Source of the DNA: Sphingobium sp. AP49
GTDB taxonomy: Bacteria > Pseudomonadota > Alphaproteobacteria > Sphingomonadales > Sphingomonadaceae
Direction: 5' to 3'
Assembly (NCBI RefSeq): GCF_000281715.2
Contig: NZ_CP124576.1
Span: 2,115,501-2,179,500, forward strand
Length of the DNA stretch: 64,000 bases
This document shows, in pieces, positions 34,173 through 41,947 of this stretch (within the stretch, counting starts at the first letter, position 1; each line of letters starts with the position of its first letter). The position numbers were made by a program, and so were the translations under genes. The notes under the pieces are model-generated. The model searched no databases. It worked only from the letters and a program-made list of their open reading frames with translations, and was not told the DNA's origin.

Positions 34173-36905
34173 ATGGCGATCAGCGATGGCCTTGACGCGC
34201 CAATACAGCGTTCAGTCTATGAGTTCGGCGATTTTCGTCTGCTGCCGGAACGACAGACCTTGCTATTCAAGGGGCAGCCCGTCGCCTTGGGCGCGCGCGC
34301 CTTCGACATTCTGACCCTGCTTGCGTCGCGGGCGGGCGAAGTTGTCAGCAAGGCGGACCTTTTTGCGCATGTCTGGCCGGGCTACATAGTTCACGAGCAT
34401 AATCTCAAGGTGAATATGGGTGCGCTCCGCCGCAGCCTGGCAGAGCTTGATCCCGAAACGGAATATATCGCCACGATTGCCGGACGCGGATACAAGTTCG
34501 TTCGGGAAGTTGGAGGCGGCCGCCAGCATTCTGTTACTGCGAGCGCGAAATTGGCCGGGCCTCATGTCGGGCCGCCCGATGTGCCACATCTCTTCGGCCG
34601 CGAAGAGGCTATCCGCCTCATCAACGCGCAGCTTCAGCATCCAGGCTATCTATCTATCGTTGGACCGGGGGGCGCGGGAAAGACGTCGATCGCCATCGCT
34701 GCGGCGCAGATAAGCTGCGAGGCGCATGAAGCTGTCGCCTTCGTCGATCTTTCGACCTTGAGCGATCCGCATTTTGTCGTGCCTGCCATGGCATCGGGGG
34801 TTGGGGTTTCGCTCGGGCTGGACGATCCGATCGCTGCCGTCATCGACCGCCTCAGCCGCGACGACATGATCCTGATCATCGACAATTGCGAACATGTGCT
34901 CTCGATGGCTGCGTCCATAGTCGAGCGGATTTCTTCAGCGCTTCCGCAGGCCCGGCTTATCATCACGACCCGAGAACCATTGCGAACTCGCCACGAAGAA
35001 GTCTATTTTCTGCCTGGCCTCCTCTATCCCGATGGAGCGGGGAATATAGACGCCGGCGAGGCGCTTACTTATCCTGCGGTTCAGCTTTTCCTGGCAAAGG
35101 TTCAGAATGCGAGTGTCGCGGAACTGACCGACGAATATATTCGCAACATCGCGTCGATCTGCGGGAGACTGGAAGGACTGGCGCTGGCGATCGAACTGGC
35201 GGCCGGCACTGCCAGTGTGCTTGCCCCCACCGCGCTCAAACAATTCTTTGAACAGGGCTTCGACGTAATGGGCCGCGGTCCAAGAAATATGCCGCTGCGC
35301 CACCAGACATTGGAGGCGACGCTCGACTGGAGTTACCGCCTCCTTCCCGAACGGGAGGCCGTTCTGCTCGAACTGCTCTCACTATTCTCCGGCCGTTTTA
35401 GTGCCGATGATGTGGAGGCGCTCTACGCTGCCGGGGGGATGGAGCCGATGGCGGGACGCGACGCCCTATCCCAGCTGGCCACAAAATCGCTGGTAACCAC
35501 GGAATTCAACCAGGGCGCGTTGCTCTACAGACTGCCCGAAAGCACATCCGCCTACGCAGCCCAGCGGCTTTTCGGAGCGCCCCATCGTCAACTGGCGCGG
35601 CGCCATTTTGCAATCGGTATGCGCGACAAGTTGCAGGTCGCTGAGCGCGAATGGTCGCTCCAGACTTCCCGACAATGGCTGGAAAAATATCGGGCGCTCA
35701 TCGACGATGTTCGCTCCCTGATGATCTGGGCGTTCGACCCAGCGGGCGATGCGGAGATCGGCGCAGCCGTCGTGGTTGCGGCCCTGCCACTGTGGCAGGA
35801 ATTGTCGGCGTTCAAGGAGCTGCTGGCCGCTATCGAGATGACCGAAGCGGCAGCGCCGGCGATGTCGGCCTTGTCGCCGGTGGACCGCGTCAAGCTCTCG
35901 ACGGCTAAGGCTTGGGCTATGACGCTGTCCCGCCAGATGCATCCAAGGACCAATCTGGCGTGGCGGGGCAGCATCGATGATGCCCGCGACACCGCAGATC
36001 CGGAATTCGAACTCCCGGCTGTTTGCGGTCAAGCCGTGTTCCTGACCTATTCCGGCAAGCCGCTCGCGGCCGTACGCAGCATGCACCGCTATGCCGCCGC
36101 CACCGGTCTCAACTGGGCGGCAGCGCCCGACGGCAAGCGCTTCCTGGCGCATGCCGAAATCTATGCGGGAAGATTCTCATGTGCGTCGGTTCGGCTGGAG
36201 GAGTTGACGGCAAGCTGGGGGAGCTTGGCCGATGGACGTCGATTGTCGAGATTTCAGGTGGAACTGCCCGTAGCGATCGGCCTTTCCCATGCCTTTCTGC
36301 TCTGGTTGCAGGGAGATAGCGAACGCGCGTCCGACGTTGCCGGTCGGGCAATCGCGCGGGCGACCGAACTCGACCATATGATCTCGCTCGGCAATGCGCT
36401 CTGTCTAGCGGGCTTGCCTGTTGCCTTCCTGACCGGCGATCTGTCGGCGGCTTCCCGACTTCAGGCGCAATTGGCGGACGTCAGCAAGCGCGAGAATATC
36501 GGGATCTACGAAGGGACGAGTCAATTTTTCGCAGGCGCCATCCAGGTGGCTCGCGGCGATGAGGCTGGCCTTGCCACCATGCAAAGGAGCATCGCCGACC
36601 TCGAGGCCAATAGCTGGGTCGCCCGGGTGGCATTTTACCGCTGTCTGCTCGCGGAGGCCTGGCTCAAGGCTGGAAATGTGCGGCATGCAGAACAGTGCCT
36701 GACAGACGCGCTCGGTCAGCCTGATGTTCGTGAAGAACGCTGGTGCCATCCGGAACTCCTGCGGGTCGCGGGCTTGGTCGAAGGCGAGAAGGGGCATGTC
36801 GAAAAGGCAAAACGGCTCCTGGAAAAGTCGGTCCGATGGGCGCGGAGCATGGGTGGCGGGGCCGCAGTCCAGCGTGCCAGCACGTCGCTTTTCCAGATCG
36901 GATAG
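34173..36905 (+). CDS. Winged-helix regulator with NB-ARC-like ATPase and TPR-like repeats
   Basis: The 910-residue protein has three parts. Residues about 15-105 are an OmpR/CadC-type winged helix (FGDFRLLPERQTLLFKGQPV, VWPGYIVHEHNLKVNMGALR, YIATIAGRGYKFV). Residues about 135-450 are a STAND-type NTPase: Walker A GPGGAGKTS near 165, Walker B MILIIDNCEH near 232, and the LIITTREPLRT sensor. The rest is helical repeat with TPR flavour. Such one-component regulators switch on target genes on ligand or protein binding. ATG 34173 is chosen because GGGGG lies upstream; a GTG at 34155 is less likely. It lies convergent with the hydrolase cluster to its right, its best candidate target. Confidence 0.87.
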   Translation: MAISDGLDAPIQRSVYEFGDFRLLPERQTLLFKGQPVALGARAFDILTLLASRAGEVVSKADLFAHVWPGYIVHEHNLKVNMGALRRSLAELDPETEYIATIAGRGYKFVREVGGGRQHSVTASAKLAGPHVGPPDVPHLFGREEAIRLINAQLQHPGYLSIVGPGGAGKTSIAIAAAQISCEAHEAVAFVDLSTLSDPHFVVPAMASGVGVSLGLDDPIAAVIDRLSRDDMILIIDNCEHVLSMAASIVERISSALPQARLIITTREPLRTRHEEVYFLPGLLYPDGAGNIDAGEALTYPAVQLFLAKVQNASVAELTDEYIRNIASICGRLEGLALAIELAAGTASVLAPTALKQFFEQGFDVMGRGPRNMPLRHQTLEATLDWSYRLLPEREAVLLELLSLFSGRFSADDVEALYAAGGMEPMAGRDALSQLATKSLVTTEFNQGALLYRLPESTSAYAAQRLFGAPHRQLARRHFAIGMRDKLQVAEREWSLQTSRQWLEKYRALIDDVRSLMIWAFDPAGDAEIGAAVVVAALPLWQELSAFKELLAAIEMTEAAAPAMSALSPVDRVKLSTAKAWAMTLSRQMHPRTNLAWRGSIDDARDTADPEFELPAVCGQAVFLTYSGKPLAAVRSMHRYAAATGLNWAAAPDGKRFLAHAEIYAGRFSCASVRLEELTASWGSLADGRRLSRFQVELPVAIGLSHAFLLWLQGDSERASDVAGRAIARATELDHMISLGNALCLAGLPVAFLTGDLSAASRLQAQLADVSKRENIGIYEGTSQFFAGAIQVARGDEAGLATMQRSIADLEANSWVARVAFYRCLLAEAWLKAGNVRHAEQCLTDALGQPDVREERWCHPELLRVAGLVEGEKGHVEKAKRLLEKSVRWARSMGGGAAVQRASTSLFQIG

Positions 36906-36937
36906 TTTGTCCGACGCGCGCTGGCCACTTTCCGACA

Positions 36938-36966
36938 CCGACGCGATGTGGAAGCTATCGCGTCGG
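36938..36966. terminator. Strong inverted repeat after the STAND regulator
   Basis: CCGACGCGAT (36938-36947) and ATCGCGTCGG (36957-36966) form a perfect 10-bp stem with a 9-nt loop, 33 bp after the regulator stop. There is no T run on either side, so it would be a poor intrinsic terminator; an operator or an RNA 3'-end stabiliser is an alternative reading. Confidence 0.35.
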
Positions 36967-37157
36967 CCGATGACCGCCATGTCTCCAGCCGAAAGCCGGT
37001 CAAAGTCACGACGGCCTTTGAAATGGGAGCAGAGATGGTCCGCTCCCATTTCCTCGTACACTCTGCAAACGGCGAGCGTGATGACGATGTCGATGAAGCC
37101 ATATGCCATAGCCGATACGTCTCGCGCCTGTCGTCCGCAGGGTGGATTGATGTGGCG

Positions 37158-37835
37158 TCAGAGTGCGTCCCTCGCGGCCTGTTGCGCGCGAGCGTAGCTT
37201 TCCGCCACGGCGGCATAGTTTGGCGCCACTAGCCCGTAGAGGGTGGCGAGCTCCGCCGCCTCCGGGCGCGCCCAGGTGCGGTGGAGTTCGGACAGCAGGG
37301 CGTTTGTGGAGGTCGGCTTGACCCCGCCCTGGACGAAGCGCGCCAGCGACACGCGTGAGGCCATCTCGCTGGGATCGCCAGAAGCATCGGGCACAGCATA
37401 GACATCATAGCCTGCCGCGCGCGCATCGAGCGCCGGGAACATGACGCACACGCTTGTCCAGACGCCCGCCATGATCAGCGTCTTGCGTCCCGTCGATCGA
37501 ACCGCGGCAACGAAATCGTCATTGTCCCAAGCATTCACCTCGCCCTTGCGCGGCACATAGACGGCATGGGGGGCATGGTGATGGATTTCGGGCATGAGCG
37601 GGCCGTTGGGGCCGGCAGGCTCCGATGCCGTGGTAATCACCGGAATGTCGAGCAATGTCGCAAGCCTGGCGATCATCTCGACATTGCGGCGCAGGTCGGA
37701 CACGGCACTGTCCTTCACGGTCTGGAACAGGCCTGATTGATGATCGAGCAGCAGGATCAGGGCGTCGGACGGATCGATCAGCGCAGCGCCGCCGCCTGAG
37801 GGCAGGACGCTTGATTTGGATTTGCTGTTGTACAT
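37158..37835 (-). CDS. Isochorismatase-family cysteine hydrolase (YcaC-like)
   Basis: The 225-residue protein has LILLLDHQSGLFQTV with the catalytic Asp, PRKGEVNAWDNDDFV, and MAGVWTSVCVMFPALDARAA with the nucleophilic Cys in SVCV. NGPLMPEIHHHAPHAVYVPR and VSLARFVQGGVKPTSTNALL follow the YcaC subgroup closely. These enzymes hydrolyse small amides; the YcaC substrate is unsettled. ATG 37835 is preferred to GTG 37841 on spacing from GGAGAG. The alpha/beta hydrolase gene ends 27 bp upstream, so this is the distal gene of a minus-strand cluster of hydrolases. Confidence 0.88.
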   Translation of the reverse strand: MYNSKSKSSVLPSGGGAALIDPSDALILLLDHQSGLFQTVKDSAVSDLRRNVEMIARLATLLDIPVITTASEPAGPNGPLMPEIHHHAPHAVYVPRKGEVNAWDNDDFVAAVRSTGRKTLIMAGVWTSVCVMFPALDARAAGYDVYAVPDASGDPSEMASRVSLARFVQGGVKPTSTNALLSELHRTWARPEAAELATLYGLVAPNYAAVAESYARAQQAARDAL

Positions 37836-37862
37836 GGTCACTCTCCGTTGCTTGCATTTTGG

Positions 37863-38735
37863 TCAGTGGGGCAGGTGGCACGCCAGGAAGTCACGCATCA
37901 GGGGGATCATCTCATCGGCCTTTTCCTCGAGTGCGAAGTGGCCGGTCGCGAGAAAATGGAGCGTTGCATCGGGCAAGTCGCGCAGGAATGCGCGCGCGCC
38001 GTTGGGCAGGAAGATGGGATCATTTTCTCCCCACAGGATCAGCGCCGGCGGCCGATATTCGCGGAAATAGGCATGAAATGCAGGGTAGAGCGCGACATTG
38101 GTCTGATAGTCGGTGATGATGTCCAACTGGATGTCGACGCTGCCAGGACGATCGAGGAACATCTGGTCGTACAGCCAGGCTGCCGGATCGATACGCGCCG
38201 GGTCGCTGGCACCAGTAAGATATTGAAAGCGCGTCCCGTCCAGCGACAGAAAGGGCCGCATGGCGTCGCGGTTCGCGGCTCCACTATCGGCCCAATAGGT
38301 GCGGGTGGGCTCCCAGAAATCGCCCATGCCTTCCTCATAGGCGTTGCCGTTCTGGATGATCAGAGCGCGCACCCGGTCGGGATGCGCGAGCGCCAGGCGG
38401 AAACCGGTGGGGGCGCCATAATCCATCACATAGAGCGCGAAACGGCCAATCTCCAACTGATCGAGCAGGCCAGCCATGATCTCGGCAAAGCGCGCGAAGC
38501 CATAGGCGAAGTCGGCCGGGGAAGGCATCGCGGACAGGCCAAATCCCGGCAGATCGGGCGCGATCACATGATAGCGATCGGCCAGCGCTGGCATGAGGTT
38601 GCGGTACATGTGTGAAGAGCTGGGAAATCCATGGAGCAACAGCAGGACGGGCTGCCCGCGCTGGCCGGCCTCGCGATAGAATATCTCGATGCCGTCGACA
38701 GTCGCGGTCCGGTGGTAGGTGGCAGGGTATGTCAT
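37863..38735 (-). CDS. Alpha/beta hydrolase (haloalkane dehalogenase/epoxide hydrolase-like)
   Basis: The 290-residue protein has [18 protein letters not shown] (oxyanion strand HGFP), VIAPDLPGFGLS, nucleophile Asp in [12 protein letters not shown], a helical cap, LWGENDPIF with the second acid, and ATGHFALEEKADEM with the catalytic His. An Asp nucleophile followed by Tyr points to dehalogenase or epoxide hydrolase-type chemistry rather than esterase. It has no signal peptide. A close paralogue with a signal peptide lies at 39035-40006, suggesting tandem duplication and relocation of one copy to the periplasm. Substrate unknown. Confidence 0.87.
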   Translation of the reverse strand: MTYPATYHRTATVDGIEIFYREAGQRGQPVLLLLHGFPSSSHMYRNLMPALADRYHVIAPDLPGFGLSAMPSPADFAYGFARFAEIMAGLLDQLEIGRFALYVMDYGAPTGFRLALAHPDRVRALIIQNGNAYEEGMGDFWEPTRTYWADSGAANRDAMRPFLSLDGTRFQYLTGASDPARIDPAAWLYDQMFLDRPGSVDIQLDIITDYQTNVALYPAFHAYFREYRPPALILWGENDPIFLPNGARAFLRDLPDATLHFLATGHFALEEKADEMIPLMRDFLACHLPH

Positions 38736-38750
38736 GATCTTTCTCCAGGC

Positions 38751-38984
38751 TCATGCCAGGGTGGCGGCAGCGGCCGCGATGAAATCGGCCACCTCGTGGG
38801 GATGGGACAGCATCGCCGCGTGGCTGCTGTCGATCTCGCTGACTGTTGCACATGTGTGATGCGTCGCTGCGCTCTTGGCGGGACCACCCTGTCGGCCAGA
38901 GCCATCGACGAAGGCGCCATGGACAAGGACGATGGACAGGGATGGGGCACTTGTGGCCCGGGTGTCGGAAGCGGGAACCGTCAT
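38751..38984 (-). pseudogene. Alpha/beta hydrolase collapsed by internal deletion
   Basis: The 77-codon frame starts MTVPASDTRATSAP, continues with the family's first strand SIVLVHGAFVDGSG, then jumps to a C-terminal segment EIDSSHAAMLSHPHEVADFI with the catalytic-His region, ending AAAAATLA. Intact relatives of this VHGAFADGS...SSHAVMLSHP type are about 230-270 residues, so roughly 150-180 codons, including the nucleophile elbow and cap, have been lost between about 38855 and 38925. The frame is preserved across the junction but no active enzyme can result. It lies between the two paralogous hydrolases. Confidence 0.75.
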
Positions 38985-39034
38985 GTCTGTTCCTTTCGGG
39001 TGATGCGGGCGGAGCCGTAGCCCCGCCATGCGCG

Positions 39035-40006
39035 TCACTTGCAGAGGTTGCGGTCGAGGAAGTCGCGGATCAGCGGCGCCATCACATCCAGCCTGTCCTC
39101 CAGCGCGAAATGACCGCTGTCGAGGATGTGCATCTCCGCGTTGGGAAGGTCGCGCAGATAGGGATGCGCGCCGGCCTCGGGGAATATCACATCATTCTTG
39201 CCCCAGACGATCAGCGTCGGCGGCTTGCGCTCCCGGAAAAAGGCCTGGAACTGCGGGTAGAGCGGGACATTGCTGCCATAGTCGCCCAGAAGATCGAGCT
39301 GGATATCCTTGTTGCCCGGCCGATCGAGCAGCGCCTGGTCCACCACCCAGTTGTCGGGGCTGATCCTGGCGACGTCACCCATCCCGTCGGTATATTGGAA
39401 TTTCGTCGTTTCAAGCGTCAGCAGGCCGGCCAGCGCTTCGCGGCGGGCTGGCGTCTTTTCGGCCCAATAGGCCTTGATCGGATCCCAGAAGGCGGCAAGC
39501 CCTTCGGTATAGGCGTTGCCATTCTGGACGATGAGGGTCTCGACCCGTTCGGGATGCTTGAGCGCGAGCCGATATCCAATCGGTGCACCATAATCCATGA
39601 CGTACATGCTGTAGCGCTTTGCGCCGACCTTGTCGGTCAGTTGGTCGACGATGTCGGTCAGGTGCGCGAATGTATAGGCGAACTTGCCATGGGCGGGCGC
39701 GTCGCTCTGGCCGTATCCCGGATAGTCGGGCGCGATCACCCGGTAGCGGTCCGCCAGCAGTGGGATGAGATTGCGGAACATATGGGATGAGGTCGGGAAG
39801 CCGTGCAGCAGGAGCAGGACGGGCGCGTCTGCAGGCCCGGCTTCACGATAGAAGACCTTCACGCCGTCGATGGTGGTGTTCCTGTAATGAATGACGGGAA
39901 CCGCCTTGGCGGCGATGCTGGTGGGGGCCGGCGCGCAAGCTGCGTAAGCTGCGGCAGGGCTGATCGCCGCGAGGATGGCGATGGCACTGACGAAATGCTT
40001 CTTCAT
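39035..40006 (-). CDS. Exported alpha/beta hydrolase, paralogue of neighbour
   Basis: The 323-residue protein starts [20 protein letters not shown], a Sec signal peptide ending near AYA, followed by a hydrolase domain: [32 protein letters not shown], nucleophile Asp in [21 protein letters not shown], and [14 protein letters not shown] with His. It aligns along its length with the cytoplasmic protein at 37863-38735. The ATG at 40006 has AAGG upstream. It probably acts on a related substrate in the periplasm. Promoter sequence should lie in the 40007-40499 gap. Confidence 0.87.
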   Translation of the reverse strand: MKKHFVSAIAILAAISPAAAYAACAPAPTSIAAKAVPVIHYRNTTIDGVKVFYREAGPADAPVLLLLHGFPTSSHMFRNLIPLLADRYRVIAPDYPGYGQSDAPAHGKFAYTFAHLTDIVDQLTDKVGAKRYSMYVMDYGAPIGYRLALKHPERVETLIVQNGNAYTEGLAAFWDPIKAYWAEKTPARREALAGLLTLETTKFQYTDGMGDVARISPDNWVVDQALLDRPGNKDIQLDLLGDYGSNVPLYPQFQAFFRERKPPTLIVWGKNDVIFPEAGAHPYLRDLPNAEMHILDSGHFALEDRLDVMAPLIRDFLDRNLCK

Positions 40007-40499
40007 GATCCTTACCTTTCCGGGGTGGGTGCAGACCAATCAGCACCTCGGAAATTGGGCTATCATCGCAGGTCTCTGGCCCCGGGATAAATTAGGGTAA
40101 AAAGTTGGAAGTCGGTTGTGCTTCGCTCCAATCAGGGAGCGCATCGCTTCGCCAGCAAATAATCAAAACACCTGATACGCCGGATTACATTTCAAAACAC
40201 TCATCGCCATCTCGATCGACGACGTCGGTCGCGACACGATAGTCATCCAGTTGATCTGCGTTTTCTATGCAGGGCTTTGCAAAATGCAGACGGTCGGCAA
40301 TCGGTGATGAGAAAATTACGGCTGAGTGAGCGGGAAGGGTCGTTCCCGAATTAAGAGGATTCTTCGAAAAATCGGCACCTGCATCTCAAATCAAAATCGC
40401 GCCGTAAATCAGCTCTTTCTGCATCCGACAATCGAGAGCATGTCAAAGGCGAAGCCGCTTCCCTCATAGGGGTCGCCAAGGTTTGTTGGCCTGTGTCGA
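40007..40499. other. Intergenic region upstream of exported hydrolase
   Basis: About 490 bp without a supported gene. It is less GC-rich than its surroundings and has several short open frames that show no family sequence. It should hold the leftward promoter for the exported hydrolase, but no clear -35/-10 pair or operator dyad was identified. It ends at the CTAG flanking the IS remnant. Confidence 0.5.
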
Positions 40500-40503
40500 C
40501 TAG

Positions 40504-41126
40504 GCTCAGGACTCATTGATTGAGCCAAAAGATGAAGCTGGCGGCGAAAGCGACGGCTGAGAGGAAGGTGTGAGCACATCGGTCGTATCGTGTGTGGATA
40601 CGGCGCCAATCCTTGAGGCGTCCGAACATGTTCTCGATACGATGACGCTGACGATAAAGAGTGCGGTCGTGAGGTATGGAGCTTGGTCGTTACTCCACCG
40701 CGACTGCGTCCGACACAGCGGGATAGAGCCCCTTTTTGAGCAGGCTGGCGGCGGTGCGGTGGGCCTTGATGTGCGTCGCGTCGATCATCAGCCGATCCGC
40801 AGCATCGCCGTCGGCTGCCAGTTCGGCAAAGATGCGATTGAATACACCAAGCCGGCTCCACCGGATGAAGCGGTTGTAGATCGTCTTGTGCGGTCCGTAG
40901 GCCGCAGGCGCATCCCGCCACCGCAACCCGTTGCGGATCACGAACAGGATGCCGCTTAGCACGCGCCGGTCGTCCACTCGCCCGATGCCGTGAGACAATG
41001 GGAAATACGGCTCGATCCGGCGCATCTGCGCTTCCGATAACAACAGCAGATCATCCATGACGGCACCTCCGCCACCAATGAATCAAACCCGTCGCTCGCG
41101 CACAACCGATTTAATAGGTCCTGAGC
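40504..41126 (-). mobile_element. IS5-family insertion sequence, internally deleted
   Basis: The element is bounded by inverted ends GCTCAGGAC (40504-40512) and GTCCTGAGC (41118-41126), each flanked outward by CTAG (40500-40503, 41127-41130), a likely target duplication. It contains one transposase gene on the minus strand that has lost its middle. At 623 bp it is about 200-250 bp shorter than full IS427/IS1031-type members of the IS5 family. Both ends look intact, so it could still be moved in trans. Confidence 0.85.
40513..41058 (-). pseudogene. IS5-family transposase with internal deletion
   Basis: The N-terminal 122 residues are MDDLLLLSEAQMRRIEPYFP, SGILFVIRNGLRWRDAPAAY, GPHKTIYNRFIRWSRLGVF and LMIDATHIKAHRTAASLLKK, with the first catalytic Asp, ending at the stop at 40690 as in the two-frame IS427 organisation. 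The second frame (from GVTTKLHT) jumps after about eight residues to HDRTLYRQRHRIENMFGRLK, read in a third phase, then DWRRIHTRYDRCAHTF to a stop at 40513-40515. The deleted part includes the GDRGYD segment with the second catalytic Asp, so the enzyme is inactive. Confidence 0.85.
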
Positions 41127-41130
41127 CTAG

Positions 41131-41947
41131 CTCAAACCTACGGGCAGAAAGGAGCGGGGAGGAGGGTGAGTCGAAATTAAGTGGTTGTAAAAATAGGAGA
41201 ATATTGGTACTTTTGGACCTGGGTTTCTCTGCGGGCATGATCGCAATCGCCACAGAAAAAATCCTTTGTTTTCAATCTGATAATTAACAATTTCGGTTGC
41301 TGCTAGGCCCACCACGGACATTTTATCAAGATAAATTGATCAGCCGATGATATTTCATGTCTTGACCAACGGCATGTCGGCAGGGCGGATGTCGATCGGA
41401 GCAAGCCGTCCTGGCCGCGATCATCAGCGGGGCGGCACGGCCTGATCCTTTCATCATAGAAAAAATCAAATAATTACATATGGTTGATATGTGATCCTGT
41501 GGCGCATGCCTCAGTCGCACGGTCATGTTTCGCTTCCGGCACAGATCTGCCGAACAGCGCCCGGTCTATGGAAGCGCTAGCGTGTTCGGGTGCTTGGGCG
41601 ACGGCACCGGAATCATGCGGGATAATTGACTACTTTAATTGTAGAGATTAAGCGGATTGCCCTGAAGCTTATCACCATGCCCGGGCGTCCACGCCAGCAG
41701 CTTTGGCTCTCTTCTGTCCGGGGATATCCAGTGTCTTCAATTCCGCGCAACCTCGCGCAATCATGGCCTGTTTCAATGCGTCGATGGCGTGGAGGAGGCC
41801 CTATTCCGAAACCCGTGCGATCGCGCCGCCATTAGCCGCAATGCGTCCCGGGCGATCGGTGCTCGGGCGGCGCATTTGCGCAATATGCTGATGGAAATCG
41901 CGGTGACGCTCGTTTCTCCTCATGGGTCGAAGGAATAAGGTTTCAAA
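41131..41947. other. Long intergenic stretch, AT-richer, no assigned gene
   Basis: About 820 bp between the IS remnant and the fecA-like gene. The first half (41150-41500) is clearly AT-richer than the rest of the window. In the second half a frame without a start codon runs from just after a TGA at 41663 to a TAA at 41936-41938, ending AHLRNMLMEIAVTLV then SPHGSKE. Its residue make-up looks protein-like but I recognise no family, and it may be the tail of a decayed gene. The receptor's promoter must lie here. Confidence 0.4.
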
